Shown here: in pieces, positions 1 through 7,904 of the stretch
Layout: each line of letters opens with the position of its first letter
How positions within the stretch are numbered: position 1 is the first letter of the stretch
NCBI RefSeq assembly: GCF_004348325.1
Contig: NZ_SMKF01000045.1
Location: 1-35,162, forward strand
DNA from: Micromonospora sp. KC213
Lineage (GTDB): Bacteria > Actinomycetota > Actinomycetes > Mycobacteriales > Micromonosporaceae
Direction: 5' to 3'
DNA length: 35,162 bases
The notes under the pieces: model-generated
Told to the model about the DNA's origin: nothing
What the model saw: the letters and a program-made list of their open reading frames with translations, nothing else
Database searches by the model: none
Made by a program: the position numbers and the translations under genes

Positions 1-2
1 CC

Positions 3-197
3 CGCCCCCTGGTCGCGGTCCGGCTCATCGGCCCCACCGCCACCGTCAAGGCCCACGCCGCCACCATCGCCGCCCAGCTCGCTGCCCACTACGACCGCGA
101 GCGCATCACCTGCCGCACCAGTACTCATTCCTCCCGTCAGGCCGGTGAAAGCCGGGCCTACATCACCATCACCCCGAAGGAGGCACCACATGGATAG
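3..197 (+). CDS. Partial hypothetical protein of an integrated element (3' end only)
   Basis: An open frame enters from the left edge and ends at TAG 195-197. About 64 residues are visible, ending in AYITITPKEAPHG. It overlaps the start of the next gene (ATG 190) by 8 nt, which suggests translational coupling inside one operon with the excisionase and integrase. The visible part is mixed alpha/beta in character, with GPTATVKAHAATIAAQLAAHY as an amphipathic helix. I do not recognise the family. Its position just upstream of xis and int is where AICE-type elements often carry small replication or regulatory genes, but no function can be assigned. Confidence 0.55.
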   Translation, partial: RPLVAVRLIGPTATVKAHAATIAAQLAAHYDRERITCRTSTHSSRQAGESRAYITITPKEAPHG

Positions 198-396
198 GAC
201 CCCAGTCCCGATCGTTCCGAGGTGGCATTCCCCGGCCGAGGTCGCCGCGATCCTCGGCTACGGCTCGTCCAAGGTAAAGATGAAGATCGCTACCGGGGAG
301 CTGCGCTCGGTCAAGGACGGCAAGTACCGCCGCATCCTGCCGGAATGGATCGATGAATACATCCAAGCCCAGATCGACCGGCAGGAGGCGGCCTGA
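190..396 (+). CDS. xis: Excisionase-like helix-turn-helix DNA-binding protein (Xis)
   Basis: A 68-residue protein. ATG 190 is chosen over the in-frame ATG at 145 because AAGGAGG (178-184) lies 5 nt upstream. The core, HSPAEVAAILGYGSSKVKMK followed by the ELRSVKDGKYRRILPEWIDE segment, has the winged-helix pattern of MerR-like excisionases: a recognition helix, then a short hairpin carrying basic residues. Such proteins bend DNA at attachment sites and bias the integrase toward excision. The stop codon overlaps the integrase start by 1 nt (TGATG, 394-398), so the two are almost certainly co-translated. A regulator of excision is the best reading; a plain transcriptional repressor is the alternative. 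Confidence 0.8.
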   Translation: MDRTPVPIVPRWHSPAEVAAILGYGSSKVKMKIATGELRSVKDGKYRRILPEWIDEYIQAQIDRQEAA

Positions 397-1679
397 TGCC
401 CGGCAAACGCGCCAACGGCGAAGGCTCCATCTTCCCGTACCGAAACGGGTTCGCCGCCTACGTCTGGGTCACCAAGCCGGACGGCAAACGCGCCCGCAAG
501 TACGTCTACGGCAAGACGCGCGATGAAGTCCACGACAAGTGGGTGAGGCTGCACCAGCAAGCCAAGGCCGGCCCCGTTGCCACGAACGTCCCCACGGTGG
601 CGAACTACATGACGTACTGGCTCGCCGAAATCGTGGAGCCGAACCTCGCCCCACTGACCTACGCCACCTACGAGACCCTGAGTCGCCTCTACATCGTCCC
701 CGGCCTCGGCACAAAGCGGCTCGACGGCCGCCTGTCCGTGCGCGAGGTGCAGACCTGGTTGAACAAAGTCGCGAAGACGTGCCAGTGCTGCGCCCAGGGA
801 AAGGACGAACGCCGGCCACCGAAGAACCGAAAATGCTGCGCGGTCGGCCGGTGCTGCCAGGACCTTCCCTCGGCTCGCACCGTCAAGGGAATACGCGCTG
901 TTCTCCGCTCGGCCCTCTCGCAGGCCGTGGTGGAGGAACTGGTCGTGAAGAACGTCGCTGCTCTCGTGAAGCTTCCGCCGATCCGCACCCGAAAGGGCAA
1001 GTCGTGGAGCAGTGAGGAAGCCCGCGCGTTCCTGGAATCGTCCCGCGACGGCGACGACTACCTGTACGCCGCCTACGTCCTGGTCCTCGTGCTCGGCCTA
1101 CGCAAGGGAGAAGTCCTCGGTCTCACCTGGGAGCACATCGAGTGGGACGGCTGGGACAAGCCCTGCACCCCGCATGGCGAGCACTTCTGCGAGCATTGTC
1201 GCGACCACCACGACATCAGCCTCGTCATCGACAAGCAGCTCCAGCGGGTACGCGGCCAGCTCTTGCATCGGGCCACGAAAACTGAAGAGTCGGACGCACC
1301 CCTCCCGCTGCCGGCCATCTGCGTCACCGCGCTGCGGCACCGCTGCCGGCAACAGGAGGCGGCCAGGAAGAAGGCCGGCGATGCCTGGCATGACACCGGC
1401 ATGGTCTTCACGACCCGCTACGGATTGCCCGTCGAGCCGCGCAACTTCAACCGGTCCTACGACAGCCGCATCGACCGGGCTGGCGTCCCGAAGATCACGG
1501 TTCACGACGCCCGACGTACCTGCGGTTCGCTCCTGGTCGACCTGGACGTGCATCCCCGGATCGCGATGGCGATCCTGAGGCACGCAGACTTCTCGATCAC
1601 GATGGAGATCTACAGCCAGGTCTCGTCCAAGGCGACCCGCGAGGCCCTGCGGAAGCTCGGCGAGAGCCTCGATCAATGA
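396..1679 (+). CDS. int: Site-specific tyrosine integrase
   Basis: A 427-residue tyrosine recombinase that would integrate and excise the element at the adjacent tRNA-Pro. An N-terminal arm-binding region (about 1-60) precedes a SAM-like core-binding domain (65-200) and the catalytic domain (205-420). Catalytic residues visible are R236 (in LGLRKGEVLGL), K295, H370 and R373 (HDARRT), H396 (ILRHADFS) and the nucleophile Y406 (MEIYSQV). The core-binding domain carries a cysteine cluster (C129, C131, C132, C147, C148, C153, C154) and a second His/Cys patch lies near 257-272 (CTPHGEHFCEHCRDHH); both resemble zinc-binding insertions. The gene reads directly toward the tRNA 3' end 75 nt away, the usual arrangement for pSAM2-like elements. 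It appears intact. Confidence 0.93.
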   Translation: MPGKRANGEGSIFPYRNGFAAYVWVTKPDGKRARKYVYGKTRDEVHDKWVRLHQQAKAGPVATNVPTVANYMTYWLAEIVEPNLAPLTYATYETLSRLYIVPGLGTKRLDGRLSVREVQTWLNKVAKTCQCCAQGKDERRPPKNRKCCAVGRCCQDLPSARTVKGIRAVLRSALSQAVVEELVVKNVAALVKLPPIRTRKGKSWSSEEARAFLESSRDGDDYLYAAYVLVLVLGLRKGEVLGLTWEHIEWDGWDKPCTPHGEHFCEHCRDHHDISLVIDKQLQRVRGQLLHRATKTEESDAPLPLPAICVTALRHRCRQQEAARKKAGDAWHDTGMVFTTRYGLPVEPRNFNRSYDSRIDRAGVPKITVHDARRTCGSLLVDLDVHPRIAMAILRHADFSITMEIYSQVSSKATREALRKLGESLDQ

Positions 1680-1754
1680 GCCGTTGCTGTACTTCGCTGC
1701 TGTACAAGATCAGAAGAGACCACCCGGAAGATTCCGAATGGCCTCTGACCTGCG

Positions 1755-1828
<74 letters not shown>

Positions 1829-1865
1829 ATGCTCCCGCGTGTTGCTCCCCGCGGCAGCCGGTACA

Positions 1866-1871
1866 GCTTAG
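1866..1871 (-). promoter_or_regulatory. Candidate -10 box for tRNA-Pro
   Basis: On the minus strand TAAGCT lies 37 nt upstream of the tRNA 5' end, which fits an actinobacterial -10 (TANNNT) with a short 5' leader removed by RNase P. No convincing -35 was seen. Confidence 0.35.
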
Positions 1872-1926
1872 CGCAAGATCCTCGGTACGCGCGCACAGCC
1901 CCTACCGCGTCGCGGCCCGGGGCCGG

Positions 1927-2685
1927 TCACTCGTACGGGTCGCGGGGGGCCGGCACCTGCCGCCAGCTCTCCACCTCCAGGTACGGGATCTCGAAGTCGT
2001 TGATCGGGTCTCGCCCCATCCGGCTGGTGTAGCGGCCGGTCACCTCGATCCAGGTGTCGTCGGCGAGCCCGGTGGGGGTGTTGCCGCTCAGCCCGACCTT
2101 GGTGGGCAGGCCGTCTGCGGCGCAGCAGGACAATCGCATCCGGGTCAGGATGGGCTGCTTGTCCGCCCCGGCGACGGTGAAGCCGGTGACCCGGACCCGC
2201 CGGTCGCCGATCGACTGCCCCTTGTCGAACACGGCACGGACCGCGTAGTCGTACACGGTGATGGTGGCGGGATCACCGTCGGGCAGCGGAGGGTATTCGG
2301 GGAGCCCGCCGGAGGCCAGCGAGGTGCCGGACTGGTTGGCCGCGTACGCGCCGAGGGCCGGCGGGGCGACCAGCAGCAGGCCGAGCGCCGGCAGGATCAG
2401 CAGCCAGGCCACCCGCGGTTCGTGGTGGGCGTGCCCGTGGTCGTCGTGGTCGCCGTGCGCGGCATCAGTGGCGGGAGAGGACGTGGCGGGAGAGGACCGG
2501 CGCAGGGCGGGCCGCATCTCGTACCAGAGGGTCATCACGGCGGCGGCGATCAGCAGCAGACTGGCGGCGATCAGGAAGGGACGCAGCCCCTCCTTGACGT
2601 AGCGCAGGTACAGGTCGGAGAGGCTGGCGCGTAGCACCGCCCCGCCGAGCAGCAGCAGGACGCACGCCTGGGCCTGACGGTTCAC
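1927..2685 (-). CDS. TIGR03943-family membrane protein (permease partner)
   Basis: A 252-residue protein starting at GTG 2685, which overlaps the stop of the upstream permease gene by 4 nt (GTGA, 2682-2685). Two N-terminal membrane segments (about 7-20 and 36-53) are followed by a His-rich linker GDHDDHGHAHHEP (78-90), a third membrane segment (93-112) and an exported C-terminal domain containing LSCCAAD. This layout matches the TIGR03943/YcgQ-type partner of ArsP_1-type permeases. The His-rich linker suggests metal interaction, but the transported substrate is unknown. The ORF can be read further upstream in frame (to 3345), but that part is only a shadow of the permease. Confidence 0.82.
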   Translation of the reverse strand: MNRQAQACVLLLLGGAVLRASLSDLYLRYVKEGLRPFLIAASLLLIAAAVMTLWYEMRPALRRSSPATSSPATDAAHGDHDDHGHAHHEPRVAWLLILPALGLLLVAPPALGAYAANQSGTSLASGGLPEYPPLPDGDPATITVYDYAVRAVFDKGQSIGDRRVRVTGFTVAGADKQPILTRMRLSCCAADGLPTKVGLSGNTPTGLADDTWIEVTGRYTSRMGRDPINDFEIPYLEVESWRQVPAPRDPYE

Positions 2686-3779
2686 AGCAACACCATCCCG
2701 GTGACGGCGGCGACGACGACCGCGACGACGAACGTGGCCGGGGCGAACCGGGCGGCGAAGCCGCGCCCGAAGATCCCGGCCTGCATGGAGATCAGCTTGA
2801 GGTCGACCATCGGTCCGACCACCAGAAAGGTGAGCCGGGCGGTCAGCGAGAACTGCGACAGCGAGGCGGCGACGAAGGCGTCCGCCTCGGAGCAGATGGA
2901 CAGCAGAACGGCGAGCACCGCCATCGCCAGCACCGCGAGGACCGGCTCGTCGGCGAGGGCCTGCAGCCAGCGTTCCGGCACCAGGACGTTGATGCTGGCG
3001 GCGGCCGCCGCACCGATGACGAGGAAGCCACCGGCGTGCACGATGTCGTGCCGCACGGCCGACCAGAACGCGGCGCCGCGGCGGGCGTCGTCCAGGTCGG
3101 GCCGGTGGGGCAGGCGGATCCAGTCGGTACGCCCCAGCCGCAGCCAGAGCCAACCCATGATCACGGCGACGATCAGGCTGGCCACGGCCCGGCCGAGGAC
3201 CATCTCCGGGTTGGCGGGGAAGGCCACCGCCGTGGCGGTGAGCACGATCGGGTTGATCGCCGGGGCGGCGAGCAGGAACGCCAGCGCGGCGGCCGGGGTG
3301 ACGCCCCGGCGGATCAGCGAGCCCGCGATCGGTACCGACCCGCACTCGCAGCCGGGCAGCACCACCCCGGCGGCGCTGGCCACCGGCACGGCGAGCGCGG
3401 GATGGCGGGGTAGCGCCCGGGCCCAGAAGGACCGCGGGACGAAGACCGCGATCACCGCCGAGAGCAGCACCCCGAAGACCAGGAACGGCACCGCCTGCAC
3501 CATGACCGAGACGAAGACCGTGGTCCAGGTCGCCAGCGAGGGCGCGGAGAGCAGCGCGGCGAGGGGTTCACGCAGGGCGATGAGCAGGATCAGCAGCGCG
3601 GCGAGCACCTCCACCGAGCCGATCCGGTCGGTGAGCCGGTTGCGGGGAGGTCCGGCCGGTGCCGGTTCTGCGGTCGCGGGGGGTGCTCCGCCGGGATCGG
3701 CGGTGCCGGTGTGCTCGGGTGCGACCACGTTCTCTCCGTTCTCGCCACCGGGCTGGGCGGCCGGATCCACGGTGGTCAC
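2682..3779 (-). CDS. ArsP_1/DUF318-type permease (UPF0718-like)
   Basis: A polytopic membrane protein of 365 residues. GTG 3779 is preferred; an in-frame GTG at 3827 gives 381 residues, but the -10-like TACACT (3829-3834) directly abuts it, so transcription probably starts inside that extension. A disordered Ala/Pro/Gly-rich N-terminus (1-50) precedes about eight membrane segments arranged as two related halves. The family signature GCECGSVP (C144, C146) and the later SICSEADAFVAASLSQFS match the conserved loops of the ArsP_1 permease family. It is co-translated with the TIGR03943 protein. In other bacteria such pairs are often metal-regulated; no Zur-like box was found here. The substrate is unknown. 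Confidence 0.85.
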   Translation of the reverse strand: MTTVDPAAQPGGENGENVVAPEHTGTADPGGAPPATAEPAPAGPPRNRLTDRIGSVEVLAALLILLIALREPLAALLSAPSLATWTTVFVSVMVQAVPFLVFGVLLSAVIAVFVPRSFWARALPRHPALAVPVASAAGVVLPGCECGSVPIAGSLIRRGVTPAAALAFLLAAPAINPIVLTATAVAFPANPEMVLGRAVASLIVAVIMGWLWLRLGRTDWIRLPHRPDLDDARRGAAFWSAVRHDIVHAGGFLVIGAAAAASINVLVPERWLQALADEPVLAVLAMAVLAVLLSICSEADAFVAASLSQFSLTARLTFLVVGPMVDLKLISMQAGIFGRGFAARFAPATFVVAVVVAAVTGMVLL

Positions 3780-3972
3780 GGCACACTCGCCGACGGACCT
3801 GCTGCGCCGGCGCCGGGCGGGGGCCACAGTGTATCGAGCGGCATCGCCGGCGACGAGAGGCCGGTGCGGGTGCGTCGCGGCGCGGGCCCCGATATTTCCG
3901 TCCAGGGGTGATGCCGGTCGGCGCGGGAAGGCGGGCTGGGTGGCGTGGCCCGCGTCGTGTTCCTCGGCGGTT

Positions 3973-4005
3973 GCGAGGGCGGGCAGGGCAGCTACCCGCC
4001 CTCGC
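3973..4005 (-). terminator. Hairpin terminator after the CooC-like operon
   Basis: A perfect 11-bp inverted repeat (GCGAGGGCGGG ... CCCGCCCTCGC) with an 11-nt loop lies 3 nt past the stop codon of the minus-strand CooC-like gene. There is no T-tract, which is usual in high-GC actinobacteria. Confidence 0.7.
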
Positions 4006-4008
4006 GGC

Positions 4009-4986
4009 TCAGACCGGGGTCGGGGCGACGGACCGGATGGCCGCTGGGCCCATCACGAAGTCCGGGTCGATCTGGGCGGTCAGGTCCGTGCCGGCCCGCT
4101 CGTTGGCCCAGGCCGCGGCGTTGCGCCGATGGAACTCGTGGGCGTGCCGGGTGAACGCCGCCCAGTCCTGCACGGTGGCGTCGACCTGGTCGACCAGCCG
4201 GTCCAGCACCGCGCGGTTGGCCGGTTCCAGCTCGTCCAGCGGGCCGACCGTGCCGCGCTCGGCCCGCCGTACGTAAGCCGAGCGGCTGAGGTGGCCGAGC
4301 AGGTCCGCGCCGACGTGCTCGCGCAGGAAGGCCAGGTCCGCGTCGTCCTCGACCTTGTTTCCGATCACCGAGAGGGCGACGTCGTAGTCGCGGGCGTAGG
4401 CGGCGTACTGGCGGTAGACGCCGACGCTGCGCAGGGTCGGCTCGCAGACCAGGAAGGTGCGGTCGAAGCGGGTGAACAGGCCGGAGGCGAAGGAGTCCGC
4501 CCCGGCGGTCATGTCCACCACCACGTACTCGCCGGGGAGGTCGACCAGATGGTTGAGGATCAGCTCCACCGCCCCCACCTTGGAGTGGTAGCAGGCGACA
4601 CCGAGGTCCTGCTCGGTGAACGCGCCGGTGACGGCGAGCCGGACGCCGCCGACCTCGCGCACGTGCGCGGTCCAGACGGGGTTCTCCTCGATCACCCGTA
4701 GCAGCCGCGAGCCGACCCCCGGCGGGGTGGTCTTGACCATGGCCGTCGCCGAGCTGATCCGCGGGTTTCCGCCGCGCAGGTACTCCTTGATCCGGGGGAG
4801 CCCTTCGCCCAGCGGGGGCAACCCGGCTGCCTGTTCCGCCGTCGCGCCGAGCGCGGCGGCCAGGTGCTGGTTGATGTCGGCGTCGACGGCCAGCAGTGGA
4901 CGGCCGGTCGCGACGAGGTGGCGGGCGACGAGAGCGGCCAGCGTCGTCTTGCCGCTGCCGCCCTTGCCGACGAATGCGATCTTCAT
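4009..4986 (-). CDS. CooC-like MinD/Mrp-family ATPase
   Basis: A 325-residue P-loop ATPase. The N-terminus MKIAFVGKGGSGKTTLAAL has the deviant Walker A of the SIMIBI (MinD/CooC/ArsA) class, with the signature lysine K8 and the P-loop lysine K13; VDADINQH follows as switch region. Such ATPases load metals into enzymes (CooC for nickel CO dehydrogenase) or act as dimeric switches. There is no CO dehydrogenase gene in the window, so its client must be something else. It is the last gene of a three-gene minus-strand operon, 51 nt after the luciferase-like gene; that gap carries a palindrome (5011-5027) and the RBS GGGAGCAGGG. Database annotation as a CO dehydrogenase maturation protein would be over-specific. 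Confidence 0.85.
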   Translation of the reverse strand: MKIAFVGKGGSGKTTLAALVARHLVATGRPLLAVDADINQHLAAALGATAEQAAGLPPLGEGLPRIKEYLRGGNPRISSATAMVKTTPPGVGSRLLRVIEENPVWTAHVREVGGVRLAVTGAFTEQDLGVACYHSKVGAVELILNHLVDLPGEYVVVDMTAGADSFASGLFTRFDRTFLVCEPTLRSVGVYRQYAAYARDYDVALSVIGNKVEDDADLAFLREHVGADLLGHLSRSAYVRRAERGTVGPLDELEPANRAVLDRLVDQVDATVQDWAAFTRHAHEFHRRNAAAWANERAGTDLTAQIDPDFVMGPAAIRSVAPTPV

Positions 4987-5010
4987 CGTCCCTGCTCCCG
5001 CACTCCAGTA

Positions 5011-5027
5011 ATGGGAACCGTTTCCAT
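5011..5027. promoter_or_regulatory. Operator-like palindrome between LLM and CooC-like genes
   Basis: ATGGGAACCGTTTCCAT is a 17-bp near-perfect palindrome centred on 5019 (one mismatched pair), of the size bound by LacI/TetR-type repressors. It lies 25 nt upstream of the ATPase start and 11 nt beyond the LLM stop, so it could be an operator for an internal promoter. Function inferred only from symmetry and place. Confidence 0.4.
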
Positions 5028-5037
5028 GATGGTGACT

Positions 5038-6156
5038 CTAGTCGGCCGTCCCGGCCGGTGTGACGGAAGCCCCCATCGTGTCGTTTGTCGGAATCGCGGC
5101 GGAGCTGCCGGTGGCGCCGGTCCCGGCTTGCAGCACCTCGGCGGCGAACCGGTCGATGGTCCGCAGGGTCCGGCCCCGATCGGCGGCGGCCTCCACCATG
5201 AACAGCAGATGCCGTACGCCGGGCAGGGCCGCGGCCCGGGCCACGGCCGCCCGGCACCGGACGGGCGCACCCACCGGATGGATGTCGATCAGGTGCTCGG
5301 TGTACCGCAGGGGATCCCGGCCCGGCCCGGAGGAGCCGTCGATGCGCTGGTGTTCCGCCGCGCCGGCCAGCAACCCCGGTAGCCCCGCCCGGACCGCCCG
5401 GGCGGCCTGCTCGTCGCTGTCGGCCAGGTACGCCAGATGCGCGCTGGCGTGCGGCACCCGGCCGGGGTCGTGGCCATGCCGGGCGGCGACCCGCGCGTAC
5501 CGCTCGAGCATCGCCGCCTTCTCCGGCAGGTCGGCGTGCATCCCCAGCAGCAGCGGGAAACCGTGCCGGGCGGCCAGCTCCACCGTCGGCGGGGAGGTGG
5601 CGGCCACCCACACCGGCAGTGCCCGGGTGGGGCGGGGAACCACCGGCACCGGGCGAAACGGGAAGCGGGAGTTGCCGCTCACCGTCGCCGCGCCGGAGGT
5701 CCAGCGGCCCAGCACGTCGAGGGCGTCGGCGAAACCGTCGGTGTAGCGGCCCAGTCCGGTTCCGAAGACCTCCAGGTCCACCCACGGGCCGCCCCGACCG
5801 ACGCCGAGGCGGAACCGGCCCCCGGAGAGCGTGTCGAGCAGGACGGCCTCCTCGGCGAGGGCGACCGGGTGCCGGTCGGAGAGCACGCACGCCGCCGTGC
5901 CGACGGTGATCCGGGCGGTGGCGCCGAGCAGGTACCCGGCGAAGGCGGTCGCCGAGGGGCAGACCCCGTAGGACACGAAGTGGTGCTCGGCCAGCCAGAC
6001 GCCGGCCCAACCGGCGGCCTCGGCCGCCAGGGCGTACGCGTGGGCGTCGGCCAGCGCCTCGGAGTGGCTGGCGCCGGGGTGCTGCCCGGCGAGCAGGAAA
6101 AGGTGGGCGTCGACCCCCCGCCCTGCCCGCCGGGGCGCCGGGAGGTCAGCAGTCAC
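5038..6156 (-). CDS. LLM-class (luciferase-like) flavin-dependent oxidoreductase
   Basis: A 372-residue TIM-barrel protein of the bacterial luciferase-like superfamily: HLFLLAGQHPG strand 1, AEAAGWAGVWLAEHHF helix and strand with the family's AEHHF motif, LDTLSGGRFRLGVGRGG flavin-phosphate loop, and PVWVAATSPPT in the second half. These enzymes use FMN or F420 for monooxygenation or redox reactions; the substrate cannot be read from sequence. Translation starts at GTG 6156, overlapping the last 11 nt of the upstream SCO5389-like gene, so the two are coupled. The last 30 or so residues are Ala/Thr-rich and probably disordered. The tight linkage to a CooC-like ATPase and a small Cys/His protein is the unusual aspect. 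Confidence 0.87.
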   Translation of the reverse strand: MTADLPAPRRAGRGVDAHLFLLAGQHPGASHSEALADAHAYALAAEAAGWAGVWLAEHHFVSYGVCPSATAFAGYLLGATARITVGTAACVLSDRHPVALAEEAVLLDTLSGGRFRLGVGRGGPWVDLEVFGTGLGRYTDGFADALDVLGRWTSGAATVSGNSRFPFRPVPVVPRPTRALPVWVAATSPPTVELAARHGFPLLLGMHADLPEKAAMLERYARVAARHGHDPGRVPHASAHLAYLADSDEQAARAVRAGLPGLLAGAAEHQRIDGSSGPGRDPLRYTEHLIDIHPVGAPVRCRAAVARAAALPGVRHLLFMVEAAADRGRTLRTIDRFAAEVLQAGTGATGSSAAIPTNDTMGASVTPAGTAD

Positions 6157-6538
6157 GCAGCTCGGGGGACTGGTTGAGCAGCTGGCCGCGGGTCGAGACG
6201 AACTTCTGGTACGCCTCCGAGCCGACCGCCGACAGCCGGAACGCGGCGACCCGGTGGCAGTTCTGGAAGGCGAGCTTCACCGCGAAGTGCCGCTCCAGGG
6301 CGCCCCGGATGGCGTCGCTGGCCAGTGCCCGCAGCAGCTGGCCCCGCTCCGCCTCGCTCGGCGGCGGGACGACGTTGTCGGCGAACTCCGCCTCGGACGA
6401 CCGCAGGTCGTCGACGACCCCACTGACCAGCTGCCACGCGTACGGCAGGGAGTCGCGGACGCAGGCGACGAACTCGGCGTCCGACACCGGGCCGGCCTCG
6501 GCGGCGTCCAACAGGGTGGGTGGGACGGTGAGCGACAT
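6146..6538 (-). CDS. SCO5389-like conserved small protein
   Basis: A 130-residue soluble protein. ATG 6538 is set by the strong GAGGAGAAG RBS; the frame extends to 6601 without support. From memory it strongly resembles the conserved streptomycete family named after SCO5389, including the motifs DSLPYAW, SDAIRGALERHFAVKLAFQN and the C-terminal RGQLLNQSPELRDC. Potential ligands are C26, C94, H84, H95 and C130; the protein ends exactly on the cysteine. Function is unknown. It heads an operon with an LLM oxidoreductase and a CooC-like ATPase, so it may be a substrate, a carrier or a metal-binding partner of these. No membrane segments or signal peptide. Confidence 0.8.
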   Translation of the reverse strand: MSLTVPPTLLDAAEAGPVSDAEFVACVRDSLPYAWQLVSGVVDDLRSSEAEFADNVVPPPSEAERGQLLRALASDAIRGALERHFAVKLAFQNCHRVAAFRLSAVGSEAYQKFVSTRGQLLNQSPELRDC

Positions 6539-6629
6539 GCACTTCTCCTCGGGTAGAAACGACAACCATTGCCAACCAATCGTGCGCAGTGAGCACACCA
6601 TGTGACAGAAGGTGTCGTCAACGACCTGA

Positions 6630-6661
6630 CCACCGGGAATCGCCGGATGGATTCCCGGTGG
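6630..6661 (-). terminator. Hairpin terminator of the CBM2-FN3 gene
   Basis: A perfect 12-bp stem, CCACCGGGAATC/GATTCCCGGTGG with an 8-nt loop, lies 34 nt past the stop codon of the minus-strand secreted-protein gene and before the SCO5389-like operon promoter region. Confidence 0.75.
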
Positions 6662-6694
6662 CCGGGCCGGCCGTACCGGCCGAGGGTGACGCGG

Positions 6695-7660
6695 CTACGG
6701 AGTGGGCGGCGGCGGATCGACCGCGATCCCGATGTACGCCGGAGCCGAGAAGTTGCCCGAACTGTCGAAGGCCCGAACCCGGAACGCGTAGGTGCCGAAG
6801 CCACGGGACACACCGTAGGCGAACGGGGTGCCGACCAGGCTCACGCCGGACACGGTGCCGCTCTGCTGCACCTCGTACCCCGCGACGAAGACGTTGTCCC
6901 GCGAGGCGTCCCAGGTGATCCGGTAGTGGCCGTCCTGGGGGCCGGTGAGCCGCAGGTTGGTCGGCGTGCTCGGGGGCTGGCTGTCGGGCGGGGCGCCCAG
7001 CTTGATGATGGCGAACGGGGACGCGTTGCCGGCGGCGTCGACCGCCCGGATGCCGAAGGTGAAGACCATCGGCGGCGGGGTCGGCATCGTGTGGCTGGTT
7101 CCGGTGGTGGTGGCGACCTGGGTGCCGTTGGAGAAGATCTCGTACCGGTCGACGCCGCGGTCGTCGGTCGAGGCGTCCCACCGGAGGGTGAGCGTCTGGC
7201 TCCCGGTGCTCGTGCGGGGGTTCGCCGGGGTGGTCGGGGCGCTGACGTCCGGGCGAGCCCCGGCGCAGGGTGCGTTGTTGACCAGGCATGCCTGTGGGGT
7301 GCCGGTGCCAGTCGAAACCCAGCCGAAGCTGGTCGAGGCGCCCGGGCCGAGGGTGCCGTTCCACGGCAGGCTGGTGAAGACGTAGCGCGTGCCGACCCGT
7401 GCCAGTTCCGCGTTCCAGTGGTGGCTGACGCTGGTGCCGGGCGGCAGGTCGAACTCCACCCGCCAGCCCGCCATCGTCGCCGGCGTGTTGTTGTGGACGG
7501 TCATCTTCCCGACGTGGCCGGTCGACCACTCGCTCTCTTTCTCGAAGGCCGCGACGGCCGCGCGGGCCGGCGCGGGCAGGACGGCGACCGCCGCGGCGGC
7601 CAGGACCAGTGCCCCGGCGAGGGTGATCCACCTGGCCGGGCGCAGGATCAGCGTCTTCAC
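6695..7660 (-). CDS. Secreted CBM2 and fibronectin type III protein
   Basis: A 321-residue exported protein. GTG 7660 is chosen because it gives a proper Sec signal peptide (basic start, hydrophobic core ALVLAAAAVAVL, cleavage near APARA-AV, about residue 34); the frame stays open upstream only by chance. The mature part has a CBM2-like module (about 36-133; aromatic residues in AGWRVEF and SHHWNAEL, end C-V-N-N-A-P-C) and two FN3 domains (about 137-222 and 228-316, each with LRWD or ITWDAS and AVDAAGN or AFDSSGN). No catalytic domain is present, so it probably binds cellulose, chitin or another surface polysaccharide. An inverted repeat sits just upstream (7662-7694). A terminator follows. 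Confidence 0.85.
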   Translation of the reverse strand: MKTLILRPARWITLAGALVLAAAAVAVLPAPARAAVAAFEKESEWSTGHVGKMTVHNNTPATMAGWRVEFDLPPGTSVSHHWNAELARVGTRYVFTSLPWNGTLGPGASTSFGWVSTGTGTPQACLVNNAPCAGARPDVSAPTTPANPRTSTGSQTLTLRWDASTDDRGVDRYEIFSNGTQVATTTGTSHTMPTPPPMVFTFGIRAVDAAGNASPFAIIKLGAPPDSQPPSTPTNLRLTGPQDGHYRITWDASRDNVFVAGYEVQQSGTVSGVSLVGTPFAYGVSRGFGTYAFRVRAFDSSGNFSAPAYIGIAVDPPPPTP

Positions 7661-7661
7661 C

Positions 7662-7694
7662 CCTAAGACTTTAATGGATGTCGATGTGTTTAGG
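7662..7694. promoter_or_regulatory. Inverted repeat CCTAA...TTAGG upstream of the CBM2-FN3 gene
   Basis: CCTAA (7662-7666) and TTAGG (7690-7694) bracket an unusually AT-rich 33-nt segment that includes TTAAAGTCTTA on the minus strand, immediately before the GTG start. Secreted polysaccharide-binding genes in actinobacteria often have AT-rich inverted-repeat operators. This may be an operator or overlap the -10 region; weak evidence. Confidence 0.3.
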
Positions 7695-7904
7695 AACTGT
7701 GGCCGGTCGGGGTGTCCGGCGTTGCGGAGGCCGCGATCCTGAAACGCCGGTTCGCGGGACTGGGGCAATCGGCTGGCGCTGCGGGAGGTGGCCCTGTGAG
7801 CCGGCCGCACGCGGGCTGTCGCGGTCGCCGACGCCTTCGGGGACACCACGTTCGACACGCGCCGTGACGACCGGCGGGCGGCGTACATGCTGCGCCGCGA
7901 CAGC

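Noticed and set aside
3780..3900. Zur-type operator before the permease pair
   Set aside because: Such permease pairs can be zinc-regulated, but no AT-rich TGxAAATGATTTxCA-like palindrome was found.
2701..4701. Long plus-strand open frame of 666 codons
   Set aside because: Antisense to the permease and CooC-like genes, which have clear family motifs; its composition is low-complexity.
4009..4986. CO dehydrogenase accessory system
   Set aside because: Only the CooC-like ATPase is present; no CO dehydrogenase, cooF or nickel genes occur in the window.
3992..6010. Long minus-strand open frame of 672 codons
   Set aside because: It is a shadow of the LLM and CooC-like genes in another frame: Arg/Pro/Gly-rich, no motifs, no RBS. 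High GC produces such frames.
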